DNA of 45,741 bases from Geobacteraceae bacterium GWC2_55_20 (GTDB taxonomy: Bacteria > Desulfobacterota > Desulfuromonadia > Geobacterales > Pseudopelobacteraceae). The stretch spans positions 16,023-61,763 of the forward strand of contig MGZK01000024.1 in NCBI GenBank assembly GCA_001802125.1, given 5' to 3'. The notes beneath the pieces were generated by a model, which saw only the letters and a list, made by a program, of their open reading frames with translations, had not been told where the DNA came from and made no database searches. Positions within the stretch are counted from its first letter, which is position 1. The number at the start of each line of letters is the position of its first letter. Shown piece by piece: positions 31,760-40,401 of this stretch. The translations under genes and the position numbers were made by a program.

Positions 31760-33106
31760 ATGGATGCATTGATGCTCAGCAGGTTGCAGTTCGCGGTTAC
31801 AGGAATGTTTCATTTTATTTTTGTGCCGCTGACATTGGGACTCTCGATCATGATTGCCTGGATGGAGACGCGCTACGTTGCCACCGGTGACGAAATGTGG
31901 CTGCGGATGACCAAGTTCTGGGGCAAGCTGTTCCTGATCAACTTTGCGCTGGGGGTAGTCACCGGAATAACGATGGAGTTCCAGTTCGGTATGAACTGGG
32001 CCGAGTATTCGCGTTATGTCGGCGATATCTTCGGGGCCCCGTTGGCGATCGAGGCCACGGTGGCTTTTTTCATGGAATCGGTATTCATTGGATTATGGAT
32101 TTTCGGTTGGGACAAGGTCTCAAAGAAGGTGCATCTGTTGTCGATCTGGCTGGTGGCGATCGCAACCAATCTTTCCGCTCTATGGATATTGCTGGCCAAT
32201 GGTTGGATGCAGAATCCGGTCGGCTACGTGATCCGCAACAACCGCGCCGAGATGGTCGATTTTACCGCGCTGATTACCAATCCCTACGGCCTGATCAAGT
32301 TCGGCCACCAGATAGTATCCGGTTATACCGTGGCGGCCTTTTTCGTGATGGGCATAGCCGCCTGGCATCTGCTGCGTAAGAACGAAGTTGATTTTTTCAA
32401 ACGTTCTTTCAGGCAGGCCGCGCTCTTCGGCCTGGTTTCCGCGATTCTCGTGGCCGGAATCGGAGATATGCATGCGGTTGAAATCGCCAAGGTGCAGCCG
32501 GCCAAGTTTGCGGCCATGGAGTCGATCTGGGAAACCCAGAAGAACGCCGGAATGAACCTGATTCTGTTGCCGGACGAGAAGCGCGAGTGTAACGCGATCG
32601 AGCGTCTGTGCGTTCCCAACATGGTCAGCATGCTCGCATTCCATGATTCCACGGCGGAAGTCAAGGGACTCAAGGATTTTCCCAAGGACGAACGTCCGCC
32701 GGTGCTGCCGGTATTCCTCAGCTTCCGCCTGATGGTCGGGCTGGGAACATATTTCATCCTGGCCAGCGCGCTGGCGGTATTGCTGTCGTTCAGGAAGAAC
32801 CTTGAGGATAATCGCATGTTCCTGACCGTGCTGCTGTTCTCGCTCCCGCTCCCATACATCGCCAACCAGCTGGGATGGCTGGTGGCCGAGGTGGGACGCC
32901 AGCCCTGGATTGTCTATGGCGTGCTCAAGACCGCCGCCGCCGTCTCGAAAAGCGTCTCCACGTTGCAGGTCGCGATTTCGCTGGCCGGCTTTACCATCCT
33001 CTACGGCGCCCTGGGGGTGATAGATATCTATCTGCTTGGCAAATATGCCAGAAAAGGACCGGACAATGATCTTTCCGGGATCATCAATGTTCAGGGGAGG
33101 GGTTAA
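31760..33106 (+). CDS. cydA: Cytochrome bd oxidase subunit I
   Basis: This is the haem-bearing subunit of the bd-type quinol:oxygen oxidoreductase in the cytoplasmic membrane. It has 448 residues with about nine TM segments. His18 (MFHFIF) is the haem ligand near the N-terminus; FGHQIVSGYTV supplies the second His; MEFQFGMNWAEYSRYVGDIFGAPLAIEATVAFFMES holds the proton-path glutamates; GRQPW is near the C-terminus. The Q-loop after the fifth helix is short, so this is the short-Q-loop class and not the E. coli CydA type (about 520 residues). AGGAGGT is 3 bases from ATG 31760. Likely used for oxygen removal in an anaerobe. Confidence 0.95.
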   Translation: MDALMLSRLQFAVTGMFHFIFVPLTLGLSIMIAWMETRYVATGDEMWLRMTKFWGKLFLINFALGVVTGITMEFQFGMNWAEYSRYVGDIFGAPLAIEATVAFFMESVFIGLWIFGWDKVSKKVHLLSIWLVAIATNLSALWILLANGWMQNPVGYVIRNNRAEMVDFTALITNPYGLIKFGHQIVSGYTVAAFFVMGIAAWHLLRKNEVDFFKRSFRQAALFGLVSAILVAGIGDMHAVEIAKVQPAKFAAMESIWETQKNAGMNLILLPDEKRECNAIERLCVPNMVSMLAFHDSTAEVKGLKDFPKDERPPVLPVFLSFRLMVGLGTYFILASALAVLLSFRKNLEDNRMFLTVLLFSLPLPYIANQLGWLVAEVGRQPWIVYGVLKTAAAVSKSVSTLQVAISLAGFTILYGALGVIDIYLLGKYARKGPDNDLSGIINVQGRG

Positions 33107-33109
33107 ACC

Positions 33110-34165
33110 ATGGAAGCCAATGTTTTTCAGATAATCTGGTTTGCGGTGTGGGGTGTTCTGTGGGGAGTTTATTTCATGCTTGACGGCTTTGTGCTGGGAA
33201 CCGGCTTCATGTCCGGTTTCCTCGCCAAAAACGATACCGAGCGTCGGGTGCTGATCAACACCGTGGGGCCGGTCTGGGACGGCAATGAGGTCTGGCTGGT
33301 AACGGCCGGGGGGGTGACCTTTGCCGCCTTCCCGACCACCTACGCGCTGATGTTCAGCAATCTTTACACGGCTCTGCTGCTGCTCTTGTTTTCCCTGATA
33401 GTGCGTGGCGTGGCCTTTGAATTCCGCGGCAAGATGGACAGTGCCGGATGGAAATCAGGCTGGGATATGGCGCTGACCGTTTCCAGCTTTTTACCGGCCC
33501 TGCTGTTCGGCGTCGCCTTCGGCAATATCTTCAAGGGTATCCCCATGCGCAACGACTTTGCCACCGCAAACTTTGCCTATGACGGATCGCTACTGACGCT
33601 GCTCAATCCATACGGACTTCTTACCGGTGTTCTGTTCGTGATGCTGTTTGCCGTCCACGGCTCCCTCTATGCCGCAATCAAGACCACCGGCGAACTCTCG
33701 GACAGGGCCGGTCAGATGGCCGCCAGGCTCTGGTTGCCGTTGCTGGTTGTCGCGGTGGCGTTTCTCGGATACAGCTATCCCGCGACTAAGCTGTACTCGA
33801 ATTACATTTCAACTCCCGTGCTGATTTTCCTGCCGCTGGTTGCCGTGGTGTCGCTGCTGCTGGTCAAGGTGTTTACGTCAAAGGGACGCCTGCACATGGC
33901 TTTCCTGTTCTCCTGCCTGACGATCACATTCGTCTGCTTCACCGGCGTGGCCGGGCTCTTTCCAAACCTGATTCCGTCCAGCCTGGATCCGCTCTCAAAC
34001 CTGACAATATACAACTCATCGTCCAGTCTGTATACCCTCAAGCTGATGGCCGGCGTGGCGGTGGTCTTTGTGCCGATCGTAATCTGCTACAAGATCTGGG
34101 TCTACCGGATATTCCGTGGCCGGGTCAGCAACGAGGACGTGCTTGGAAATCATGAAGCATACTAA
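33110..34165 (+). CDS. cydB: Cytochrome bd oxidase subunit II
   Basis: This is the partner of CydA, 351 residues with eight to nine TM helices. Family blocks are YFMLDGFVLGTGFM (about 22-35), GPVWDGNEVWLVTAGGVTFAAFPTTYA (about 52-78), LLLFSLIVRGVAFEFRGK and FVPIVICYKIWVYRIFRGRV at the C-terminus. It starts 3 bases after the cydA stop with GGGGAGGGG close upstream of the ATG. CydB stabilises the complex and shapes the oxygen site. cydX and the cydCD assembly genes are not seen in the window. Confidence 0.95.
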   Translation: MEANVFQIIWFAVWGVLWGVYFMLDGFVLGTGFMSGFLAKNDTERRVLINTVGPVWDGNEVWLVTAGGVTFAAFPTTYALMFSNLYTALLLLLFSLIVRGVAFEFRGKMDSAGWKSGWDMALTVSSFLPALLFGVAFGNIFKGIPMRNDFATANFAYDGSLLTLLNPYGLLTGVLFVMLFAVHGSLYAAIKTTGELSDRAGQMAARLWLPLLVVAVAFLGYSYPATKLYSNYISTPVLIFLPLVAVVSLLLVKVFTSKGRLHMAFLFSCLTITFVCFTGVAGLFPNLIPSSLDPLSNLTIYNSSSSLYTLKLMAGVAVVFVPIVICYKIWVYRIFRGRVSNEDVLGNHEAY

Positions 34166-34210
34166 ATTGCAGGTAACCTATTGATTTTATATTAATAGTG
34201 TTCAATATGC

Positions 34211-34239
34211 TTGACATGTTCAGATTGCTCAAGTATGGT
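34211..34239 (+). promoter_or_regulatory. Sigma-70-like promoter after cydB
   Basis: TTGACA (34211-34216) and TATGGT (34234-34239) are 17 bases apart. The start site would fall near 34246, about 10 bases before the hairpin at 34256. Confidence 0.45.
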
Positions 34240-34255
34240 CGCCGCATCTGAATGG

Positions 34256-34294
34256 AAACGCCAACGTCCCGGAAAACCGGGATTTTGGCGTTTT
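34256..34294 (+). terminator. Terminator-like hairpin downstream of cydAB
   Basis: AAACGCCAA (34256-34264) pairs with TTGGCGTTT (34285-34293), with an inner CCCGG/CCGGG stem and AAAA loop, then T. It is the probable cydAB terminator. A promoter just upstream means it could also attenuate the lipoprotein gene. Confidence 0.8.
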
Positions 34295-34305
34295 ACGGAT
34301 AAATT

Positions 34306-34380
34306 TATAATGAAAGGAGCACCACGCCGGAGATACGCCCGTCAGTACAACCGGGCAACGACGCCGCTCCGGCAAAGCCG
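34306..34380 (+). promoter_or_regulatory. Candidate structured leader of the transglycosylase lipoprotein gene
   Basis: TATAAT (34306-34311) is followed by AAAGGAG with no start codon after it. Nested stems come next: CCGGAG/CTCCGG (34327-34332 with 34367-34372) enclosing GCCCG/CGGGC (34337-34341 with 34352-34356), then CGGC-AAA-GCCG (34370-34380), which competes with the first stem. It matches no riboswitch consensus I know. A 48-codon open frame from 34310 crosses it but looks non-coding. Confidence 0.35.
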
Positions 34381-34403
34381 ATACAACTCCCAACTCTTTT
34401 ATT

Positions 34404-35033
34404 ATGAGAAATTTAATTATCTATCTGTCATGCCTGGTTTTTTTAGCGGCATGTGAAAATGCGCCATTCATAAAGAATGAAATTCAAACGACCACATCAA
34501 TGGCCACCGAAACCTCTCTGCTTGACACCAAAAGCATCTCCACTATCCAGAGAAAAAAACAACAATTGATCATAGAACTGGCTTTTGCACGTAAGACCAC
34601 TCCGGAGCGTGCCCGCTATCTGGCCGGTATATGTTACGACAAGACCGTCGGCACGGTTTTCATGCCGTTTGATCTGGCCGAAATCGCACTGGCGGAAACC
34701 GGCGGGCATAGGCTCTCCGCGCAGGCGGTATCTCCGATGGGCGCTATCGGGGTCTGGCAGCTGATGCCCTACCGGGCCAAAAGCCATGGATATCAGCCCA
34801 AGGATATGAAGGATGATTCAAAATGCGCCGAAGCAGCCGTGCTTGAGCTTTATACGAAGCTGGGAATGGCGCAGGGCGATCTTGAACGAGCCAAAAAATA
34901 CTACTGCGGACAGGGGCCTCAGGCCAACGCCTACATCAGGAAAATACGCCTTATACGGCGTGAAATGCTGGCTGAATTCGAAAAACAGGGTGACAAGCTT
35001 GCCCTGGCCGATATCTCTACGAGGATACGTTGA
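34404..35033 (+). CDS. Lipoprotein with lytic transglycosylase-like (SLT) domain
   Basis: This 209-residue protein has a lipoprotein signal with lipobox LAAC (Cys17 lipidated). A linker of about 40 residues leads to an SLT-like fold at about 80-190. Catalytic Glu98 is in ALAETGGHR, followed by SAQAVSPMGAIGVWQLMPYRAKSHG, the classical E-S/T-x-G...A-x-S-x-x-G-A-x-G-x-x-Q-L-M-P pattern. It should cleave peptidoglycan glycan strands at the membrane face. No clear Shine-Dalgarno precedes the ATG; the leader upstream is unusual (see 34306). Three further Cys (77, 136, 163) are present. Confidence 0.82.
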   Translation: MRNLIIYLSCLVFLAACENAPFIKNEIQTTTSMATETSLLDTKSISTIQRKKQQLIIELAFARKTTPERARYLAGICYDKTVGTVFMPFDLAEIALAETGGHRLSAQAVSPMGAIGVWQLMPYRAKSHGYQPKDMKDDSKCAEAAVLELYTKLGMAQGDLERAKKYYCGQGPQANAYIRKIRLIRREMLAEFEKQGDKLALADISTRIR

Positions 35034-35123
35034 GGGAATTCAGCAGTTGTCTTTTTTCCTGTCTGATGCCGTCGCCGAAGGGGATGCGCTGAACCCTCAG
35101 CCGGGGTGATTTTGCTTGATAAG

Positions 35124-35160
35124 AAAGCGGCCGCTCTGATATAGTCGGGCGGCTTTTTTT
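35124..35160 (+). terminator. Probable terminator after the lipoprotein gene
   Basis: AAAGC (35124-35128) pairs with GCTTT (35152-35156), the inner part pairs imperfectly, and seven T follow. A larger inverted repeat (35031-35044 with 35088-35099) lies just before it. Confidence 0.55.
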
Positions 35161-35193
35161 GTGATTATCCACGTATTCAGATAGGGAGGCTAT

Positions 35194-37353
35194 GTGAAGA
35201 GGGAAATGTCTTCCGACGGCACGAACGGCCTTACATTACGCACCAAAATGGTGCTTCTTTCCGCTTCGGCTTTTGTCGGCATCCTGCTGGTTACGGTGAT
35301 CAGCCTGATGCTGATGAACCAGGTGCGGGTCGGCAGCGCTGCCTACAAGACCATCATCGATAATAAGGATGCGCTTGAAAACATAGCGCTGCTTAAATCG
35401 GACCTTTATCAGATCAGCTACGATTTGCAGAAGTTCATGCTCGAAGCCGACAAGGTTGCCGCCGACAAGTACGCTGCGGATATAAAGAGCAGGACCGCCG
35501 AGATCGACAAGAAGTTTGAAGCCGGTCTGAAGCTGGCCGAGGTTCCGGCCCGGCGCGATGTGATCAACAAGGCCAGCAACATCTGGAAGGAATACAGGAA
35601 GACGCTGCTGGATGAGGTCTTGCCAGCGGTCAGCCGCGGAGAGATATTCACCGCCAGCAACCTGATGTCCGGGGTGCAGGCCGAGCGTTTCAACGTATTC
35701 AGTACAACTGTCGCAACCATGGTTGAAACCATCCGCCGCGATGTCATGGCTACCGAGGAAGCGGTGTCCGCTGCGGTCCTCAACAAGATAATAATCAACA
35801 CCGTAGTGGCACTGTTTACGATTGGCGTGATCACACTGTTTTCCTACCTTGTTACAAGGTCCATTACCGGACCGCTCAATGCCTGTGTCGATTTTGCCCG
35901 CACCGTGGCCGACGGCCGCCTCAACCTTCGTCTTGAGGTTTCCGGGGGGGGAGAGACCGCCGCGCTGGCGGTTGCGATGAACACCATGGCCGAGAACCTG
36001 AACAGCATGGTGTCTCGTGTCAATACTGCGGCGGAGGTGCTTACCTCGATTGACAACAACATCGAAAAGGCGGCCCACCAGGTGGTAAGTTCAGCGCAAC
36101 TACAGGAAAAGTCAGTCAAGGAGACTTCCCAGGCGGTTACGCAGATCAAGGATTCCGTCCGTGAGGTTTCCGAAGGGGTGGATCAGTTGGCCACATCGGC
36201 CGGCGAGACCGCGTCTTCTTCGCTGGAGATGGCCGCCAGTATCGAGGAAGTGGCCATCAGCGCTGAAAAACTGGGCGGGGCGGTCGAAGAGGTCAGTTCG
36301 TCAATCACCGAAATGGCTTCATCGATCAGGGAAATCGGGGCCAGCATCGTCAATCTGCTGGATGCCTCCAGCACCACCGCTTCTTCCATCGCCGAGATGG
36401 ATGCCACGATCAAGCAGGTTGAAAAGAATGCGATGGACACCTCGGCCATCTCCGAATCGGTGAGAAGTGACGCCGAGACCGGCAAGAAAGCGGTAGAGGA
36501 AGCAATTGCCGGTATGCAGGCGATCCGCAGCTCATCGAAGATAACCGCCGAGGTGATTGAAAACCTGTCGCTGAGGGCCAATGACATAGGGGCGATTCTT
36601 TCGGTGATCGATGAAGTGGCGGAACAGACCAATCTTCTGGCGCTGAATGCAGCAATTATTGCCGCCCAGGCCGGGGAACACGGCAAGGGCTTTGCCGTGG
36701 TTGCCGATGAAATCCGGGAGCTGGCCGAACGCACCAGCAGCTCCACCCGAGAGATAGCCGCGGTGATCAAGGGTGTCCAGGAGGATACCCGCCGTGCCGT
36801 TGACGCCATCAGTCAGGCGGAAAACAGCATTGCCGAGGGTGAAAAGCTTTCGCAGCATTCGGGGGCCGCCCTGGAGAAGATCGTGACCGGTGTCAAACGG
36901 GCCAGTATCCAGGTAAGCGAGATCGCCAGGGCCACCGTCGAACAGGCCCGGGGCAGTCACTGCATCAAAGAGGCGATGGAGAGCGTCGAGGAGATGGTCG
37001 GACACATCGCCAACTCGGCCCGGGAGCATACCCAGGGCACCGACCTGATCACTTCGGCGGTAGAGCGCATGAAGGACCTTACCACCCATGTGCGCACTTC
37101 CACCCGCGAACAGAGCCGTGCCAGCAGCCTGATCGCCCGCTCGACCGAGAACGTCACCTCGCTGGTCGGACATATCCGTGACGCCTGCCGGTTGCAGGTG
37201 GAGAGCAGCGTCAAGATTTCCGAATCGGTCAACAATATCCAGATATCCACCAATGCCAACAGCCATGCCGCCAAGGTCATGGATGCCTCGGTTACCGGTC
37301 TGTCACGTCAGATTGACCTTCTGGAGAAGGAGATGACCGGTTTCAAAATATGA
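35194..37353 (+). CDS. Methyl-accepting chemotaxis protein
   Basis: This 719-residue transmembrane chemoreceptor has TM1 at about 20-42, a helical periplasmic sensor domain (about 43-205, four-helix-bundle type) and TM2 at about 206-228. A HAMP domain (about 229-282) and a long cytoplasmic coiled coil follow. The tip reads [38 protein letters not shown] (about 474-510). The signalling hairpin is long, as in the 40H class. At the tip Ile489 and Gln492 stand where E. coli Tsr has Glu385 and Arg388, the trimer contacts. The C-terminus has no NWETF-type CheR tether. The start is GTG 35194 with GGGAGG close upstream; ATG 35207 is out of frame with it by one base count and so not an alternative. 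The ligand is unknown. Confidence 0.92.
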   Translation: MKREMSSDGTNGLTLRTKMVLLSASAFVGILLVTVISLMLMNQVRVGSAAYKTIIDNKDALENIALLKSDLYQISYDLQKFMLEADKVAADKYAADIKSRTAEIDKKFEAGLKLAEVPARRDVINKASNIWKEYRKTLLDEVLPAVSRGEIFTASNLMSGVQAERFNVFSTTVATMVETIRRDVMATEEAVSAAVLNKIIINTVVALFTIGVITLFSYLVTRSITGPLNACVDFARTVADGRLNLRLEVSGGGETAALAVAMNTMAENLNSMVSRVNTAAEVLTSIDNNIEKAAHQVVSSAQLQEKSVKETSQAVTQIKDSVREVSEGVDQLATSAGETASSSLEMAASIEEVAISAEKLGGAVEEVSSSITEMASSIREIGASIVNLLDASSTTASSIAEMDATIKQVEKNAMDTSAISESVRSDAETGKKAVEEAIAGMQAIRSSSKITAEVIENLSLRANDIGAILSVIDEVAEQTNLLALNAAIIAAQAGEHGKGFAVVADEIRELAERTSSSTREIAAVIKGVQEDTRRAVDAISQAENSIAEGEKLSQHSGAALEKIVTGVKRASIQVSEIARATVEQARGSHCIKEAMESVEEMVGHIANSAREHTQGTDLITSAVERMKDLTTHVRTSTREQSRASSLIARSTENVTSLVGHIRDACRLQVESSVKISESVNNIQISTNANSHAAKVMDASVTGLSRQIDLLEKEMTGFKI

Positions 37354-37371
37354 TCCGGTTTCAAATACATT

Positions 37372-38163
37372 ATGAGCAGGCTTGAAAAACGATTATCAGA
37401 GCTGAAAGAGCGTGACCAGAAGGCGCTGGTCACATTCATCACCGCCGGTGACCCGGATCTTTCCGGCACGGAGCGGATAATCCATGCCCTTGAAGCAGCC
37501 GGGGCCGATGTGATCGAGTTGGGTGTTCCCTTCTCGGACCCGATGGCGGATGGTCCCACCATCCAGCTTTCATCGGAGCGGGCCTTGGCATCCGGGACAA
37601 CGCTGACGGGAATTCTGGCAACCGTAAAAAAAGTCCGGGTCAGTTCCCGGATACCGATCATTCTGATGGGGTATCTGAACCCGGTCTACGCCTATGGTTA
37701 CGAGCGGTTCTGCCGCGATGCCGCCGATGCCGGCGTGGATGGTGTCCTGCTGGTGGACCTGCCCCCCGAGGAATCGGGTGAGTTGCTGCCGTACGCTCAG
37801 CAATACGGCATAGACGTCATCTTCCTGCTTACCCCGACCTCCGATTCTTCCAGGATAAAGCTGGTGAATAAAATCGGCCGGGGTTTTGTCTATTATGTTA
37901 CCGTGACCGGTGTTACCGGTGCCCGGCAGGCGGTTTCGGATTCATTGAAAACCGAGCTGGCTAACATAATGGAAAAGGTCAAGCTGCCTGTCATGGCCGG
38001 TTTTGGTATCTCCACGCCGGAACAGGCTGCCGAGGTGTCCGGTTTGGCTGACGGGGTCGTGGTTGGAAGCGCAATCGTCAGGTTGTTTGAAAAACAGTCC
38101 GGACCGCAGCTGGAACAGGAACTTGGACAGCTGGTCCAGTCGCTGAAACAGGCCATTTGCTGA
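37372..38163 (+). CDS. trpA: Tryptophan synthase alpha chain
   Basis: This is a TIM-barrel lyase that splits indole-3-glycerol phosphate into indole and glyceraldehyde 3-phosphate. It has 263 residues. The catalytic Glu49 and Asp60 keep the standard numbering in [41 protein letters not shown] and the phosphate site [10 protein letters not shown] plus VVGSAIV are present. trpB is not next to it; the chemoreceptor gene lies 18 bases upstream and accD follows, an arrangement in which trpA has been separated from trpB. Confidence 0.96.
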   Translation: MSRLEKRLSELKERDQKALVTFITAGDPDLSGTERIIHALEAAGADVIELGVPFSDPMADGPTIQLSSERALASGTTLTGILATVKKVRVSSRIPIILMGYLNPVYAYGYERFCRDAADAGVDGVLLVDLPPEESGELLPYAQQYGIDVIFLLTPTSDSSRIKLVNKIGRGFVYYVTVTGVTGARQAVSDSLKTELANIMEKVKLPVMAGFGISTPEQAAEVSGLADGVVVGSAIVRLFEKQSGPQLEQELGQLVQSLKQAIC

Positions 38164-38259
38164 AGGTTGAACAGGCTTGACACCACCGGGTAATTCTGTT
38201 ACCTAGCTTTTTTACCGATAGTTAAATTATTTAGGATTGTGAAAGACGCGAGGCCGACC

Positions 38260-39114
38260 ATGAGCTGGTTCACCAAAGAAAAAACCGGGTTAGAAAAATC
38301 CGACGGCAAAAAAGTCAAGGTTCCCGAGGGAATGTGGATCAAGTGCCAGGGATGCTCGGAAACAGTTTTGAGCAAGGATGTGGAGGCCAACCTGCAGGTC
38401 TGCCCCAAATGCGGCTATCACTACCGTATCTCTGCCCGCAAAAGACTTGAAGCGCTGTTGGACGGCGGAAGCTGGCAAGAGTTTGACGCCGAGATCACAT
38501 CGGTTGACTTCCTTGAGTTCAAGGACGCCAAAAGCTATCAGGACCGAATCGACGCCGCTCTTTCCAAGGGCGGTTCGAAGGATGCGGTCATCTGTGTGGA
38601 GGGGGCGATCGAGGAAATGGCGGTACAGGTTTCCTGTTTCGACTTCTCGTTCATGGGTGGAAGCATGGGGAGCGTGGTCGGCGAAAAGATCACCCGTTCC
38701 ATCGAGCGCGGCCTGCAGAAGAATCAGCCGGTCATCATAATTTCGGCTTCGGGGGGGGCGCGCATGCAGGAGAGTATTCTCTCCCTGATGCAGATGGCTA
38801 AAACATCCGCCGCGCTGGCAAAACTCAAGCAGGCCGGAATTCCTTTCATTTCACTGCTGACCGATCCCACCACCGGCGGTGTAACCGCCAGCTTCGCGAT
38901 GCTGGGAGATATCAATATCGCCGAGCCCAAGGCGCTGATCGGTTTCGCCGGACCGCGGGTCATCGAGCAGACCATCCGCCAGAAGCTCCCGGAAGGTTTT
39001 CAGCGGGCGGAGTACCTGGTGGACCACGGCATGGTCGATGCAATCATTCCTCGTACCGAGATGCGACAGAAGCTGGCTTCCATCCTGAAAATGCTACATC
39101 GTCCCGCCGCCTGA
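38260..39114 (+). CDS. accD: Acetyl-CoA carboxylase carboxyltransferase subunit beta
   Basis: It transfers CO2 from carboxybiotin to acetyl-CoA together with AccA, giving malonyl-CoA for fatty acid synthesis. It has 284 residues from ATG 38260 ([12 protein letters not shown] 6 bases before). The zinc ribbon is C29, C32, C48 and C51. The crotonase-like core includes [65 protein letters not shown] and [25 protein letters not shown]. An in-frame GTG at 38239 would add seven residues and is less likely. The trpA-accD-folC order is common in bacteria. Confidence 0.96.
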   Translation: MSWFTKEKTGLEKSDGKKVKVPEGMWIKCQGCSETVLSKDVEANLQVCPKCGYHYRISARKRLEALLDGGSWQEFDAEITSVDFLEFKDAKSYQDRIDAALSKGGSKDAVICVEGAIEEMAVQVSCFDFSFMGGSMGSVVGEKITRSIERGLQKNQPVIIISASGGARMQESILSLMQMAKTSAALAKLKQAGIPFISLLTDPTTGGVTASFAMLGDINIAEPKALIGFAGPRVIEQTIRQKLPEGFQRAEYLVDHGMVDAIIPRTEMRQKLASILKMLHRPAA

Positions 39115-39115
39115 G

Positions 39116-40393
39116 ATGTCCCTGGCGGATGTGCTGGAGAAACTGTATTCCCGTCGGCGCTTCGGTATCAAACCGGGCGTCGACAGGGTACGCGTCCTTT
39201 TGGCACGTCTTGGGAACCCGGAGAATGATTTCCGTAGCATTCACGTTGTCGGTACAAACGGCAAGGGCTCCACATCTGCTTTTCTCTCTTCGATACTGAC
39301 CCGGGCCGGATACCGTACCGCCCAGTTCAGTTCTCCCCACCTGGTTCGATTCAGCGAACGTTTCAGAATAAACGGCGCCGAATATCCGGCCGGCAGACTG
39401 TGTGACTGCCTGGAAACCGTTCTGGAGGCCGCGCCGGAAGAAGCAACCTTTTTTGAAATCACCACGGCTCTGGCCGCCTTCATATTCAGCAAGGAAAAAG
39501 TCGAACTGGCGATAATCGAGGCAGGCATGGGAGGGCGCTCCGACGCCACCGCCGCCATTGCCGGAGAGCTGACCATCATCACCCCGATCGCCCTGGATCA
39601 CTCCGAGTACCTGGGGGCGACCCTGGCGGAGATCGCGACGGAAAAAGCCGGCATCATTGAAGCAGGAACACCAGTGGTCTGTGCCGGGCAGGAAGCCTCA
39701 GTGCTCTCCGCGGTTCAGGGTCAATGTTTCCATGGCGGAAATGATCTGCGGGTCTACGGTGAAGACTTCTCGGCGTCCTGGAACCCGGCCGGCCGCCTTG
39801 ATTACACCGGCATCCACAGCAAACTGATGGGGCTTGTGCCCGGTATACCGGGACGCTACCAGGGCGGGAACGCCGCGCTGGCAATGGCCGCCGCCGAACT
39901 GCTGGATGCTGCCGGAACAACGATTTCCACCCCGGCTATCGAGCAGGGCATTGCCGGAGCGCATTGGCCGGGCAGGATGGAGCTGATACCGGGCAATCCG
40001 CCGCTGCTGCTTGACGGCGCCCATAACCCGGCCGGCTCACTGGCCTTGGCCGAGGCTCTTTCAGACTATCCGCGCCAGCGCATACTGCTTGTCAGCGGAG
40101 TTTGCGCAGACAAGGATGTCCAACGGATCTTTGCTCCACTGACAACTCTGGTTGACCGGGTTTATACCGTGACCCCCAAGGTGGAGCGGGCGATGAATGA
40201 TGCGGAGCTTTCCCGACTATTTACGGAGATGGGTCTGGTATCGCGCCCTTGCGGCGCGGTCACCGACGGCATCCTTGCCGCAAGAAGCGAGGCTGTGGCC
40301 GGAGACCTGATACTGGTGTGCGGCTCGCTCTTTGTCGTGGGTGAGGCCAAGGCCTGGCTTGAAAATGTAGACTACACCGGTATCCGAGGCTGA
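39116..40393 (+). CDS. folC: Bifunctional folylpolyglutamate/dihydrofolate synthase
   Basis: It adds glutamate to dihydropteroate and tetrahydrofolate. It is a Mur-ligase-type ATPase of 425 residues. The P-loop is HVVGTNGKGSTSAFL (about 43-57), FSSPHL and the Mg/ATP motif ERFRING follow, ITPIALDHSEYLG and EKAGIIEAG form the folate/ATP site, and LDGAHNPAG marks the start of the glutamate-binding C-domain. ATG 39116 is one base after the accD stop, so translation is probably coupled. lptD follows 8 bases later. Confidence 0.95.
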   Translation: MSLADVLEKLYSRRRFGIKPGVDRVRVLLARLGNPENDFRSIHVVGTNGKGSTSAFLSSILTRAGYRTAQFSSPHLVRFSERFRINGAEYPAGRLCDCLETVLEAAPEEATFFEITTALAAFIFSKEKVELAIIEAGMGGRSDATAAIAGELTIITPIALDHSEYLGATLAEIATEKAGIIEAGTPVVCAGQEASVLSAVQGQCFHGGNDLRVYGEDFSASWNPAGRLDYTGIHSKLMGLVPGIPGRYQGGNAALAMAAAELLDAAGTTISTPAIEQGIAGAHWPGRMELIPGNPPLLLDGAHNPAGSLALAEALSDYPRQRILLVSGVCADKDVQRIFAPLTTLVDRVYTVTPKVERAMNDAELSRLFTEMGLVSRPCGAVTDGILAARSEAVAGDLILVCGSLFVVGEAKAWLENVDYTGIRG

Positions 40394-40401
40394 TTTCCGA
40401 C

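Noticed and set aside
34306-34403. c-di-GMP (GEMM) riboswitch, suggested by GGCAAAGCC and the PilZ/transglycosylase context
   Set aside because: The diagnostic AGGGCAAACC and ACGCAAAGCC segments in the right order are absent.
34211-34456. An 81-codon frame (or 48 codons from 34310) between cydB and the lipoprotein
   Set aside because: It would start inside a promoter and run through the cydAB terminator hairpin and into the lipoprotein in another frame; no recognisable protein features.
38177-38205. Promoter for accD at TTGACA 38177
   Set aside because: No acceptable -10 box at 16-18 bases; co-transcription from trpA is as likely.
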